NCBI GenBank assembly: GCA_944739405.2
Contig: OX123184.2
Location: 1,287,501 to 1,351,500, forward strand
Reading direction: 5' to 3'
From: Euclidia mi
Taxonomy: Eukaryota > Arthropoda > Insecta > Lepidoptera > Erebidae
Length of the DNA: 64,000 nt
Numbering within the stretch: the first letter of the stretch is position 1; each line of letters starts with the position of its first letter. Below, one piece after another: positions 10,511-22,490 of the stretch. The translations under genes and the position numbers were made by a program. The notes beneath the pieces are model-generated. The model searched no databases and had not been told where the DNA came from. It was given only the letters and a program-made list of their open reading frames with translations.

Positions 10511-11387
10511 AAAAAATACATTTCGCTATATGTACCGTGTAAACATCCATATGCATTTAGTAAAAAGCGGTTATTTTAATATTACAAACAGACACTCCAA
10601 TTGCATGTATATGTATAGATATAATTCGCGAGAATAAAGTATCTTTAATATTCCCTAGTGCATTCTGCATTTCGTTAAGCACTGTTTATTATTTGTATAG
10701 AAAAGTATTCGTTCATCGTTGAAGCTAAAATTATGGTCAACTTAAGACAACTGCCATTAATATGTATAAATTAGATACCGACATTTTTACATTATTAAGC
10801 TGTTTTTATTATTAACCAACGATTGACACTGAATGGTTTTGCACCTCCATCTGTTAAATAAGAACTATTCGCATTATTATAAAATATTTTACATTTTACT
10901 CGCATATAAACCTTTATACGTAGGTACTTACCAGTACAAATTATTTCAGTTTATAATAACGTACGTTTAAAACATTTATTTGAATATGAGCATCTAGGTA
11001 ACAATAAAATACTATATTAAGTACGTACCTATTATGTAAGATATCTCATATTTTGAAATCTCAACACGCTTTTTATTATTGCAAAATTTCGTCGCTCTCA
11101 AGTTGCTAACAAATCTGTTTAGTATATAATATGTAACTCTCAGTTATTGTTACAGTATGTGTACCTACTTTCAAAATCTTTTTAAATTTGTTCAAGAACA
11201 AATAAGTCTGTCGATTGCGTAGATAGTAGCTCTCATTTATTTTTACGATTCGCCAACACTACAAACTGAGCTATTAAAATAAATGGAGTAACTATCATAA
11301 GTTTTATTACAAGTCCAATGTTTTTGTACTGTGTTATATTGTTAACACATTGACATTTATCAAGCACTTGTCACAGAGCAATATATT
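10511..11387. other. Gene-free stretch
   Basis: AT-rich, intron-like. Nothing supported. Confidence 0.5.
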
Positions 11388-11440
11388 GGGTGTAAAGAAC
11401 GGCGTACCGAAAATTACCGCGTTTTCGGTACGCCCTGCCA
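11388..11440. repeat. Short palindromic MITE remnant related to 1600-2025
   Basis: GGGTGTAAAGAACGGCGTAC matches GGGTGTAAGGGACGGTGTAC at 1600. The core 11401-11433 is an inverted repeat with 13-bp perfect arms (GGCGTACCGAAAA). It looks like an end-to-end deletion derivative in which both inverted ends were brought together. Confidence 0.45.
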
Positions 11441-12490
11441 TATCCCAGGTTTAATTACTGCTTGAGTACTTATAAATATGCTTACTGCTAGTGGCTTATT
11501 ATAATATTATATAAAGTTACTTGTCTTAAATATTTGAACTACTTAAACGCACAGTTGCTTCCCACGAATTCCCGCGAGCAGTTTTGTATACGCGATCAAA
11601 TTTATAACAGAAATTGATTACTTTAATTCTTTTCATTTGTTCAAATGTACAAATAAACTCTAACATTATTAACGACGTGTGAAATACACGACTCGTACAC
11701 TTTTTCCTGAGCACAGACAATTAATCTCGTGGAGTGCGAAATAGATGAATTGGATTCCCATTTATCTGTTGTCTACGTGTTTTGGTCGAACATTAATCAA
11801 CACTGGCAAGCAACATCGCCAAACAACATCGCAAACATTTTACTTCTAAAGTCTTATCACAGTAAACAATACTATGGTGAATGGTAATGAAATTTACAAT
11901 AAGTCATAAAATATTCTTGGTCAATTCACAGACGATCCTCCGATTCCATTAAGCTGAGCCTGTACTATTACAACCAGATATCAAGTAAACAACTTATAGA
12001 ATGTAGCTTATTCTCATCCGATAAATATTAGTCCTGAATAGGAATCTAAAACTGGAAATCCGGCTTAACGGTCACTAACCACCACAACAATGTTAAATGG
12101 AATCATGCATATAGGTAAAGTGTAACAAGCAGATGTGGACACATTACTTAGCATTTTTTAATACCGAGTTTAAAAACCCACGTACCGCAATGTATGAAAC
12201 AGTATTGAATAACTTTGGATTCTTGCTTCTTTAAATGACCTTTTTTAATTAAGCGTGAACAAAAAGTCTTACTTAAACTCACGAAGTCGACGTTCCGAGT
12301 CCTCGCTTTACCAACTAAAACATTCAGCTTCCCCCTCACACATATTTTCTTATAAAATAACTTTGAAATAGTATTCTGTTAGAATTATTCAAGTTTTTAT
12401 TGTATTCTGTTAACTTGATAAAAGCTTACAGCAACAATTGTGATTAACTTTTGTGAAGCTAAATATGCGTAGGCTTAAAACGTCGTACTG
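11441..12490. other. Gene-free stretch
   Basis: AT-rich, intron-like. Nothing supported. Confidence 0.5.
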
Positions 12491-12958
12491 ATCATCATCA
12501 TCATAGCCGTGTATATAAACTGTCCCACTGCTGGGCATAGTCCTAGTCTCACTTTGTAAAGGGTATTACCAAAGAGCTCAGATATTTACATAGAGGTGCA
12601 TTTCTTATGGGCGCTCTGTAGACAAACTTTCTGTGACCCAAATTGCCGCTTGGCGGCGTGGCAGTCGCGCCGTGACAGTTGTCTCTACGAGTGCAAGAGA
12701 GACGAACATTCCTCCTGTGTACCTTCACTACGAGAGCAAGAGAGACGGAGAACGACGCCAACGCCAACGGCGCCAACTACGAACTACACTGGCGACAGTC
12801 GCCACTTGGAATCGGCACACGAAATTACCACGCCACGCATTATCACGCCTTAAGAAATGCGCTTCTATGTATATCTGTATTCATTGGTTTGGTGCCTCGA
12901 CGTTCGGCGTAGCAGTCTGTTCCTCCATAAGGATATGGCTGCTTTGCGATATGCGTAT
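12491..12958 (-). mobile_element. SINE family B, split and degenerate copy
   Basis: The tail section is at 12491-12560 (complement of GCCCAGCAGTGGGACAGTTT with a GATGATGATGAT end). A head-like section is at 12888-12958 (the GCGTAGCAGTCTGTTCCTCC region). About 330 bp of unrelated sequence lies between them. It is either an old SINE interrupted by other DNA or two fragments side by side. I favour one interrupted copy because order and strand agree. Confidence 0.5.
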
Positions 12959-12959
12959 T

Positions 12960-13744
12960 AATAGACATACCGCAATAAATAATAATAATTTATCCGTTTA
13001 AAAAATTATTAAATATGTTTTGTAAAATGCACATCAAGCCCTTTATGGTACCTCACTTGAACTAGAAGTATCAATTTTTAATTACTTCGTGTTTTAGGAC
13101 TATATTTTTATATGATTTCATAACAAGTGTCAGTTTTTAGATTTGCCTTTGACTGAGTAACGATGTTGCCTCCCACATTTTATAGTTCTGGGTCAAAGGG
13201 CAGTACCTTATGGACTTTTACTTAAACGCCCGTATCTTTTTACCTAAATTTAGAAGTTTTATTTTTTCACAGCTTCAAGATCTCGCAAGAACAATTTCTA
13301 CTTTGTATATAGCTTTCATTTCAAAGATAATATTCACAGTATCGATTAAAGTTACCAACCCTCAGATTGTACACTATGTAAATACTGTTTATTAACTATA
13401 CAATGAAAGAAAGAAGTCAAAGAATCAATCACTCAGTACAAACACTATCAAATAATATTGCTTCTGACACAAAATAAGTTGGATCCATTTTTATTTGGTT
13501 TGCAAATAGATAAAAATTGAATTTGAGATGCCTTTAGATATAGTTAAGGCGTGTAAAAAGCAACTGCGAGTGTATTTAAAGATAACATAAATACAGTGCC
13601 GCTATGTGACTTCCAAGTGGAGCCTACCGTAGAATATACCTACTAGTAGTGACACAAATTAGAGGATTATTCATAATGATTATTTTGATCAAGAATATTC
13701 TGGTTTGTTTCACACTTGTGCATTTCGTATGGCTAATAAAAACT
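12960..13744. other. Gene-free stretch
   Basis: AT-rich, intron-like. Nothing supported. Confidence 0.5.
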
Positions 13745-13746
13745 GC

Positions 13747-13991
13747 CTAAGTGGTCCAGTAGATAGCGTATGCGACTGCTTATCGAAGGTCCCGGTTACC
13801 ATTCCCGGGTCATGCAAAAGTGTTACTGGGTTTTTCCAAATTCTTAGTAGCAGCACGGAGTCTGGTGATGTGCCCGGTAACGGCAATAGGCTCGCCCCCT
13901 ATTACGTGGGACCAAAAACTCACGGCAAAATGTGGGTATAATATTACGCTTTTGCCTACCCGTTCGAGGATAAAAGGCGTGAGACTATAAA
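13747..13991 (+). mobile_element. SINE family A copy
   Basis: Same organisation as 4633-4878: A-box-like TGGTCCAGTAG, body GTTACTGGGTTTTTCCAAAT, ACGTGGGACC and tail GGCGTGAGACTATAA followed by an A run. The B box is damaged (GGTTACCATTCCC), so this copy is probably not transcribed by RNA polymerase III. Confidence 0.85.
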
Positions 13992-14760
13992 AAAAAATGA
14001 AAAATTGAAAAAAGTAAAGGCCATGTTTTACTCTGCCTGTGATGTCATTGATGCCAATCTGCTTTCTTGTCTCAACTCTCAAGATGCTAATTACTTTAAA
14101 AATACTTTGTAACGAGATAGTTCTGAGTTTCTCTAAATTAGTAATTGCCCCACAGAATTCAATTTTTACTGGGATGTGTAGGGCTTCCTAATTACATTAT
14201 ACCAGACCTGACTAAAATAGCAAGGTGTACGGTTAATTGAATTAATGGTAGACATTGTAACAGTAATACATTTGTATAAGAACCGATGCTGTTTGAATAT
14301 TCCATTCATATGTTAGTGTTCAGCGGCTAATTGTTAATGTATCCTAACTACATATTAGTAGAGCAAAAGCTCGCTTTCATACCTCTACGTGTTGAAGAAA
14401 ATGCTATATTTAATACAATTTACCTTTTGCCCTTATACATTTTTGACATAGTTGCGTACCGGTACGGAAAGTAAGGTGCAGAAATCAAAGTTAAAGTCAA
14501 ATAACATAGATACAGTACGAACTTACATCTTTCATCTTACGGTGGAGTCACGTATCTATTTATTGCCCACCAAAACATGAATAATTGTTTAAATTATTAT
14601 TCAATTATTAAAAGTGAATAATCTATTTCGCAGGGATACCTGTACTAAATCCGATATAACATTCATGAGCCTGATACTGCAAATTGTAGTACTTTTTATA
14701 ATGTTTACAAGTAAAAAAATAACATTGTAACGATAGCAGCAAAATACGTCAATTATTATT
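13992..14760. other. Gene-free stretch
   Basis: AT-rich, intron-like. Nothing supported. Confidence 0.5.
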
Positions 14761-14820
14761 GGGGTCGTCAAAATTTTTCCTGAGATATTATTATATCTCA
14801 GGAAAAATTTTGACGACCCC
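14761..14820. repeat. Perfect hairpin, 28-bp arms, 4-nt loop
   Basis: GGGGTCGTCAAAATTTTTCC with TGAGATAT forms the left arm, TATT the loop, and the exact complement the right arm. The right arm abuts the SINE at 14821. Such a perfect long hairpin suggests a recent snap-back duplication. Confidence 0.85.
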
Positions 14821-14945
14821 ATGGCGTAGTGGGTGTGTAACCCACTGCTACGCCAAAGGGCGCGGGTACAAATCCCACGCAAGTCAAATATTTCTGTGCA
14901 TGAACTTGTATACTTGTCTTGGTCTGAGTGACTCTATGTAAGTAT
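14821..14945 (+). mobile_element. SINE family C, tRNA-headed
   Basis: The head reads TGGCGTAGTGGGTGTG (A-box region) with a B-box-like GGGTACAAATCCC. It is followed by AAGTCAAATATTTCTGTGCA and TTGTCTTGGTCTGAGTGACT. This matches the layout of a common lepidopteran SINE. Single copy in the window. The 3' end is uncertain. Confidence 0.6.
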
Positions 14946-15539
14946 TTACAGAAAATAAGGATATTGTATGTTTAACCATTATCTAGTACCCATAGCTCTG
15001 CTTAGTTTGGGACACGATTATATTGTGTGTAGGTACGTGGTGCGCAGAATAATAATCATAAGTTCATCTGATCAAATAACTGTGCTCCTTACAAAAACAT
15101 TTGTGAATGTACATTCCAAAACTACTTCTCTTACTTGTCTTAATTGTTTCGTAATTATGATGACTGGTACAATTAATGGTGGTGTTAAGGCTGTCAGTTA
15201 TTGGTGGTCGCGCAGGGAGCACAAGGTCATGACCCCTCGCCTTACACAGTGACAAACAACGCCGTCGTACCTACACAAGTATTTTTAACTTATATTATCT
15301 AAGTAAATATATAAAAGAGATTTATTTATAAACACTGTTCTTTTTAATTTGAAAAATAGTCCCGAGTATGTATTGCCACACGAAAGACATTTATCGGGCT
15401 ATACAGCTGAATGCATTTACAAGTTAAATGTCGTCTTATTGTAAATAACAAAACAGTGCTTTGCGAGTCATTATTAATTATGAATGATAAAGAACGCAAG
15501 AAGCGGTTGAAAACAGGCGTCTCTGTCTGTATCGGTATG
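14946..15539. other. Gene-free stretch
   Basis: AT-rich, intron-like. Nothing supported. Confidence 0.5.
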
Positions 15540-15604
15540 TGTGACAGAATTAAGGTGAAGGCGTATGTCCTGCAGTGGACGTCTTTATGCTTAGATGATG
15601 ATTA
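15540..15604 (+). mobile_element. RTE-type LINE 3' end, strongly degenerate
   Basis: AGGCGTATGTCCTGCAGTGG followed by ACGTCTTTATGC and GATGATGATTA matches the last 60 bp of the RTE ends at 243 and 2731. Only the tail is left. Confidence 0.45.
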
Positions 15605-15689
15605 CCTATAACGTCGTGGACGCGAGGCAGTTTATAAATTCATCTATTCACTTGTCTTTGAGGACATCTTGAACAGACACACAGAGGCG

Positions 15690-16012
15690 GCGGGAAACCT
15701 TTTTTTGTTTTATAGTAATAGGCGGCAAATGAGCAGACGGATCGCCTGATGGTAAGCAATTACCGCCGCCCATGGACACAAGCAACACCACAGGAGTCAC
15801 AAGTGCGTTGCCGCCCGAAAAGGGATAGGATGAGGAGTGGGATGAGGGAGAAGGAATAGGGGATAGGGGCTCCGGCACTCTCCCTCACCGAACGAAACGA
15901 AAAAGTTTAGGTACTGTTACTTTACGTCGATTTCCTGTAAGAGGGTAGGACTTCCCCGGTCGAGCCGGCCCATTCATACTGAAATCAGCGAGGCTCTACT
16001 ACCGTTAAACCT
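15690..16012 (+). repeat. Dispersed repeat family D, best copy
   Basis: The blocks are GCCTGATGGTAAGCAATTAC, ACAAGCAACACCACAGGAGT, GCACTCTCCCTCACCGAACG, CTTCCCCGGTCGAGCCGGCC and CATTCATACTG. Copies lie at 5985-6245 (-), 16858-16985 (+, weak) and 59995-60095 (-). GC content is higher than the surroundings. No coding frame and no clear TIR, so the class is open. Confidence 0.65.
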
Positions 16013-16425
16013 TTCTTTATAACATGCAATAATAACTCTCGGAGAATAAGGATTCCAGTAGATAACTAGTACCTGTGCTACGTCCAATTTACGACGGATT
16101 TAGAGCATAAACTAAACATGTGAATATGCTGTAAATAATGTATCGAGCAAAGCCTCGGTGTGGCACAACCTTATTTGCTCGCGTGACATTGAAATGTATT
16201 TATTTACGAGTGACATCGAAAGTTCACTCACGTACTGTTGGACACTTTCGGAGGATCTGCTACACATAATTATGTGACACGGTGACGCTGTAGCTGATAT
16301 ATTGTAGTCTGGTGTTTATAAGCGCTGCGGTCGGGAATTGACTTAGATGGTGGACATTTAGACACGATTGCATGAAAATATCAGTTTGGAAGTAATGATT
16401 TGCAGCCTTGTTTTACTGACTTGGA

Positions 16426-16607
16426 TTTTTAGGTCCCACGTAATTGGGGGCGAGCCTATTGCCGTACCGGGCACATTATCAGACTCCGAGCTGCTACTGA
16501 GAATTTCCTAAAGGAAAAACCCAATAACACTTTGCCCGACCCGGGAATCGAACCCGATACCTCCCAGTGCCACGCGCACATTTATGCCGCGAGACCAACG
16601 AGGCTGT
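16426..16607 (-). mobile_element. SINE family A, lacking its tail
   Basis: The complement of GACCCGGGAATCGAACCCGA gives the B box. The complement of TTGGGTTTTTCC and AGGTCCCACGTAATTGGGGG gives the body. The copy stops before the CTCTGCCTACC tail, so its 3' end is lost. Confidence 0.8.
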
Positions 16608-16857
16608 CTAACACTAAAATTAATTTAGTTGCAAACGCACATCGCAGTTTTTATTCAAAGAACTTGTTGGTAGCGCAATGTGGCCATGAATGTTCTACGT
16701 TGTATTTACAAGAGCTTAGCGCCCGAGCTAAAACGATAGGTAGCTATCACCCGGGTGGCTCTCGATCTGTGTGAGGCAGGAAATGACGCCCCGGCCGCAC
16801 CGCGCACTGCCGCTCATGATCAAGCGAGGGTCACGCCGACAGCGGACCGGCGCTAGC

Positions 16858-16985
16858 ACCTTTTTATGGCAATAAGATGGCGGACAACATGAAAGCCTCC
16901 CTGATGGTAAGCGGCAACCACCGCCAATAGTCTTGGGCCATGTCAAAGACACAGCTAAGTCACTGCTTACCTTCAGACGATAAGT
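16858..16985 (+). repeat. Dispersed repeat family D, diverged copy
   Basis: TTTTTATGGCAATAAGATGG, CCCTGATGGTAAGCGGCAAC and CACCGCC follow the order seen at 15700-15770. Later blocks are not recognisable. Confidence 0.4.
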
Positions 16986-18391
16986 GATGAGTCTTTTAAT
17001 GCCCATAAATTTTACTAGTTACAGTACCATTCAAACCGGAACATAGTACCTACTGCATATTTTGTACTCCACTACTTGGCGGCAGAGTAATAGATACTGC
17101 AGTGGTGCTTACCTAGACAGCCCGCGAAATATGAGGGCTAACACATTAATCCATACCAACATCGGTTCACACCGCGAACTGCAAATTCAAAATATTCGAA
17201 GTTTTCAGCACTCTATACTTTTGTTCGCTATAAGTTCGCTTATGTTTACCGCTAGTTTACCCTCCCGCTGCCGGTGTGAACATTGCTTTACCCCTGCTGA
17301 CGCTGCCGCGCCGTTCTGTTTGAGTTGACATCACATCAAGATACAAATGAATCAAGTTTCGTCGTAACTTCGCTCGGCAGGCTTCAATAGATTACCATGC
17401 GATCGACTGCGCGCTCCAGTCTCGTGCATGTTTATAATGATATTTAAGTCTTAAGCCATTTTCAACTATAGACTATAATAGGTATCACCGTATCACCCGA
17501 GCTATAATCTGTTTGCTTTGGATCCTGACAGTAATTAGTTACATCTTATCTTTGTTATAGGCAAATAAAATACATAAAGAATGTGTAACAATATCACAGT
17601 AAAACAACACTTGACAAACACGATTTCGGTATAAGTGATACAAAGAAACAGTTTAACTTAAATTATAGCGCCATAAGAGCAGCATAAAGATTAATTTCAA
17701 TAAGTGGAATCTGTGCATTGTGTGCAATCATGAGATTTTCTTTGCATTAATACAATTGAAACTTCATTTATTTTATAAAAGATGAACTGTATAAATAATA
17801 AAGTCTTATCGAAATAAGTTAAGTGGCAATTTCACGGAGTTGTAACGGAGCCAATTGGAGAAAATGAAAGCACTTAGAGTAGTCGGGTATTTCACAGGGT
17901 GAAAGTGGCGCTATTGAAAAGTAAGAGCAAACTTAATAGTGGATAGTGCCGTTGCTCTTTTATTATTCTACGACAACGGGGAAGTTTCTTAGTCCTAAGT
18001 CTTAAAGAAAAGGAAAAGTTAAATTCCTATGGCTATATAAAGTTCTAAAATAAATTTCAATAGCTTGATCGCTTATGTGCAAATATCATATTTGTACTGA
18101 AAATAGTTGTAGATCTAGAATTGTATAATTAACGTGGAGAACGTTATTTAGACGAACTACACAACAACAATAACTGCAGTTTATTCTACTAATTGATTTA
18201 CTTTGGAATAATTTGTTTTAACTTGTTAGTTCAAATTAATTTATTTGTTATTCATTATCATTTGTAGAGTTGATTGCCTCGAGATGAGAGACCTTCAGAT
18301 TCCATGTAGTTTTGGAAGCAAGAAATTGAAACGCCGACTATTATGCAGATGCGCTATAAACTCTGTGGTTATTAGAGGGGTAACGGTGTAC
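16986..18391. other. Gene-free stretch
   Basis: AT-rich, intron-like. Nothing supported. Confidence 0.5.
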
Positions 18392-18450
18392 GTGTGAAGC
18401 ATGTAAGTATATAGGCTGACATTTAGCCTATATACTTACATGCTTCACAC
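18392..18450. repeat. Perfect hairpin, 26-bp arms, 7-nt loop
   Basis: The left arm starts GTGTGAAGCATGTAAGTATA and ends TAGGCT. The loop is GACATTT. The right arm is the exact complement. It lies directly upstream of a SINE-like repeat. Confidence 0.85.
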
Positions 18451-18460
18451 ATACGGTGCG

Positions 18461-18765
18461 TTACAGGTGCCCCTGCCGCAGCTAAATTGTAGCGCTGTGT
18501 TTGACCACAACCACTGATCGATTGTCCGTGTGGTGACTGTGAATACGGAATGTCACCACCCCATATCATCCCATGGGTGTCGTAAGAGCCGACAGAGGGA
18601 GCATATTATGCAGCGAACAGCACTGTAAGAGAAGGAAAACTCGATACAAACCCTGTACCAACCCGTTTGGCCAGCGTGGTATAGTAGGCCAATTCCTCCT
18701 TTCAAAGGAGAGGCCTAGTCCAACAGTGGACTGTTAAAGGCGGATGATGACTGATCGAGATATAA
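18461..18765 (+). mobile_element. SINE-like family E, near complete
   Basis: The ordered blocks are GTCACCACCCCATATCATCC, CATGGGTGTCGTAAGAGCCG, CCCGTTTGGCCAGCGTGGTA, CCAATTCCTCCTTTCAAAGG and AGGCCTAGTCCAACAGTGGA, with a GGCGGATGATGACTGA tail. The same family is at 24122-24365 (-) and, split by a retrotransposon, at 25064-25169 plus 37652-37783. The 3' end resembles RTE LINE ends. A tRNA head is not evident, so it is called SINE-like. Confidence 0.7.
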
Positions 18766-20880
18766 TAAATAAATCATTGAATCCAATCAATACATCGAAA
18801 AGTGGTTGACATAATCCCAACCAAGTTTTAACTGTGTAGTCTTAATAGTTTCGGAATAAACAAGCTGTTACATACGAATGATAGACGTTCTTGCCATTCA
18901 ACTGCGGAACCCTTCAGTACAGATTTTCATACAGTGTGTTTTGTATTTCTTTTTATGTAGCTTCAAAAAGAAAAAGGCAATTCTATGAAATAAAAACCTT
19001 CTAATATCACAAAGAAAAGAAAAATGAATATAAATTACTTTACACGTAAAATCAACACCAGCCAACTCTCCTCTTCAGCCCAAAAATACAATCTCTGGGC
19101 AACGAATCAACATCTCACGTAATAAGCGAGGCCTTTCTTGGAATAAATATTATTTGATTCATTGCAATTACGCGTCTCGTGAAAGCAAATATGTGTAAAT
19201 AGCACGGCAATGTAAATAGCGGCATTTTCATATGAAAGCAAAATATTGAGTCCTTGTTGGAGAAAATAAAGCAGTTGGGTGGGATACATTTACAAAGCGA
19301 TCCTAGTGAGCGGATATTGAAGGTCGCAATCAGTGGATGTGCCGCTGGGCACAAACACATTACAATATTGAGTGCGTGCTGTCACCAGCCGGCGGGCTGG
19401 CGACTCCGTACAGCGACGCACTTGCGTATGTACCTCTGAGAACTTGACCTACATTACATATCACAAACGTTTCTATACATGTTATACTAGTAACTTGGCT
19501 ATATACCACTATGCTACTATATTTCTAGATTTTCTAGCCTTATCATTTTCTTACAATTACAAACTTTTTACATCGGTATTTCAGCACTCATGAGCGAAAT
19601 CGCTGTATATTTTTTACAGACTATGACAGTACATAATACATGTATAAGTGATATTATAAAGTCATTTCGTGTCTGTTATAACTTTGTTGTCAACTATCTG
19701 AGGATCTATCATAAAATATTATCATTTATATCTGTATTACAAGATAAACTCTTTTCTGTGAGCACTCTTAATATAGGTACAAATACTTGAGCTCTCAATA
19801 AAGCAGACTGGGTTTATCCACAAAATATCCGCTCTCTTCAAATATTTTGACAGGAAGTTATAATATATTTGGGAAAGATTTATTATCATGTTTGTTATGT
19901 CGGAAAAATGCTTGCAAACTGTCAGTCAATTTGAGTTATCTGTTTGCATAGCAACGAAAATATACACAAAGTGGTTCACGGTTTAATCATCCAATTCATT
20001 CGCTATACATGTAAGGGGTTTACTCAATAATAATTGCAATAATACGTATTTGGTAGAACAAAAGCAGTTAAATCAGCAGGCAGCTCCAACCACACACTGG
20101 TACAAATGAAATACTTCAGCAATAACGCCGCGTGAACTAATCAAATGCCTTCGCTTTCGGTGCTCCACTCGGTTTTAACACAACGCTCATACTCACTAGA
20201 CAATCAACGTCGACTAATCTAAGTAGATTATGAAGTCGGTTGTGAAATACAGTGGTTTTGTGAGAAATTATGGGTCATTCGAAAACATCAGCGACGTTTA
20301 ATACCTATTAGCATTGTTGTCTTATGCCTTGTACGGAATGAACAACATTAGATGAAACTATAATTATTGGTTAGTTTTTTCTGAATCAAATCTAATGTAG
20401 ATTTTATTTTTGAATTAGTAATTTTAATTTAGAAACTTGGAGAACTGTACTCGTGAATATTTGCTAATGTTGCCGTCACGTATTCTTATCCTATTGTTTG
20501 TCTACATTGCGGCGCCGAATTCATTCACATTATTCCTGGAAAATTTTACATAGCGTCTTCGGTATTCAGTTTGCTATATTAATGTCCTGCGATGTGTTTC
20601 CCGTTGTTAGTTCACCATCAAAGAGATACAAGTATCTACCTACGTATAATGTTTGCATATAAATTTTCATATTACGTCTTACGTTCAGGTAGAAGGATCT
20701 TTAAAACACGTTAATTAAATAGTGCGATGCGTTCCTATAGCAAACCACCACCACTTAATATGTTTACTTATAAAACATGATTTGCGAAATAAAAAATGCT
20801 TAAAACTCTACTTAATCGGTGTTATTTTAATAGCATCGTGCATCGTGTATATTTTCAGTTCAGTGAACAAACAAATGAAG
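18766..20880. other. Gene-free stretch
   Basis: AT-rich, intron-like. Nothing supported. Confidence 0.5.
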
Positions 20881-20884
20881 TATT

Positions 20885-21150
20885 TGTAAATGCGAGTTGC
20901 AAGGAGCGACCTCTACGCGCCACCACATCGGCAAGGTCGGCGCCACACTTGAATGATCAAGATTAAACCGAGCGGTCGGTGCGGGATGATAGGGCGGCTA
21001 ATATCAAACTAGCTGGAGTGATAGCGGCGCGCGCGGGCGGTGCGATCAAAGGGCGCCGCCGCCGCACGCGTCCTTATTGCGCACTGAGCCGAGCGCCGGG
21101 TGCGCCCTGCTCGAGCCTCGGTCCCGTGACGCTGTAGCGCAGGGTGGTAT
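20885..21150. other. GC-rich island upstream of exon A
   Basis: The sequence switches abruptly from AT-rich to GC- and CpG-rich (GGCGGCGCGCGCGGGCGG-type runs around 21020-21080, GGGCGCCGCCGCCGCACGCG at 21051-21070). It shows no element ends shared with other loci. Possible explanations are an alternative promoter or untranslated first exon of the host gene about 400 bp upstream of exon A, or a foreign fragment. No TATA-Inr combination or donor site is convincing. Confidence 0.35.
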
Positions 21151-21549
21151 GCAGCAAACCTAACACACTTTAACTAATAACAACAAATTGTAACATTTAA
21201 TTACGGGGACGGATGCCTATAAGCTGGAACGGATGTAATGCTTAATTCAAAACGTCAATGCAAAATATTTTACCTATTTGGGACAAAAATTACGACAGAG
21301 AAGCTTTTTACTATGAGATGTTTAAGTACTACTATCATCTGCAGGAAGGAGTTGCAAAACATGTGAAATTAACCTTGTATTATAGATTTTCAAGTATGGA
21401 ATCTGAGCATACGAGTTAACTAGAAGTCCAGTGCTTTATTACGTCCATTGGTCGTGTTTAATTGAGTAAATACGTATCATTTAAGTAACTGTAATTTACA
21501 CAGTTTATCGAAAAAAGCAATTATTAAATAACGTTTTTCCTTGTTTCAG

Positions 21550-21575
21550 GTCCCGATGGGTTGGAGTCTAAGTCG
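21550..21575 (+). CDS. Candidate host micro-exon A (26 nt)
   Basis: A pyrimidine-rich tract ending TTGTTTCAG precedes 26 nt that are followed by the donor GTAAGT. Entered with two bases of a split codon, it reads PDGLESKS and ends exactly at a codon boundary. That fits the phase-0 start of candidate exon B at 46258. The other two phases give a stop or a less protein-like reading. I do not recognise the protein. Micro-exons of this size are often alternatively spliced in insect muscle and neural genes, but that is general knowledge, not something shown here. The assignment rests only on splice signals and phase. Confidence 0.5.
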
Positions 21576-21791
21576 GTAAGTGGCTCACAGCTCGCAGTAG
21601 CAACTCGCGTGGGCGGATAATTTCCACAAAATGTCTATTTTCGTTTACCTGAGCCGCCGCTTCGCATCTTATCTTTTTATTTTATTTTCCTTCTTCTTTT
21701 AATAACAAATTGTATTATGATTATTTTTCTCCTTCAAGCTTTAATATTACCTAATTCGGTTAGAGTTAAACCAGATATCGCTGAATGTAAA

Positions 21792-22008
21792 GGTGCTGAT
21801 ACACTTAAGCGTTCACTTGTAATAGAACATCAAACATTCGCCCTTTCCATATTTGTCGAACTGAACATCAGACAGTGCCAATTATTGCTACAAACAGCAA
21901 ACTTACCAGAACGCTCGATAAAATGCTCGCTGAACACTCTCGTTTGCTTTTCTGTAATGTAACATTCCCAGGAGTGCTCGTTACAAGTGAACGCTCAAGT
22001 GTATACGT
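21792..22008. mobile_element. MITE-like element with inverted ends (TGCTGATACAC type)
   Basis: The left end reads TGCTGATACACTTAAGCGTT then CACTTGTAA. The complement of the right end reads TATACACTTGAGCGTTCACT then TGTAA. The same end occurs in a second locus, 40213-40362. About 215 bp, non-coding. Superfamily not assigned. Confidence 0.55.
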
Positions 22009-22088
22009 TAAGATGTTTCACAAAGTGGTTACAATCTGACATTAAGGTAATTTATTTATTAGACTATGATGGCATTTGTTTAAAAGGC

Positions 22089-22490
22089 AGCGATAGCCTA
22101 GTGGAGATACCAACAGACTGCTATGCAGAGGGTATCGGGTTCGGATCCACGGCGCGCACCAATGACTTTTCGGAGTTATGTGCGTATTGAATTTTTAATT
22201 ATCGCTTGTCTCTGGCCTCGCACGGTAGCCGTAACACGTTAAGCCGTTGCGGTCGGTCCCGGTTGTCATGAAGATCTTTGACAGTCGTTATAGTGCGTCA
22301 GTAGCTTCTAAATAAACTGACACTAGTCTAAACCATGGAATATCGCTGTCCCTTCGGGTTGCAGAAGTCAGGCAGGCAGTCGCTCTGTAGAAAAAGCTAA
22401 TATTCAGCCAAATCTGGTTAGACTAGGCAGCGGACCCCAGGTTGAAAACTGGGATAACGCTAAGAGAATGATGATGGCGTTTGTTTAAAA
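22089..22490 (+). mobile_element. Composite SINE: family B head joined to family F tail
   Basis: 22089-22200 is a family B head (GATAGCCTAGTGGAGATACC, B box GGGTTCGGATCCAC, then ATGACTTTTCGGAGTTATG). From about 22205 it changes to CGCACGGTAGCCGTAACACG, CCTTCGGGTTGCAGAAGTCA and AATGATGATGG. The second part also occurs, diverged, at 57548-57800. It is either a SINE with an exchanged 3' half or two adjacent insertions. Confidence 0.55.

Noticed and set aside
12596..13001. Overlapping + frames of 77-122 codons
   Set aside because: Three overlapping frames of similar length in a GC-richer patch next to SINE pieces, with low-complexity composition. No homology recognised.
14968..15252. 94-codon + frame starting MFNHYLVPIALLSLGHDYIV
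   Set aside because: It looks partly hydrophobic at first, but there is no conserved pattern, and an antisense frame of similar size overlaps it.
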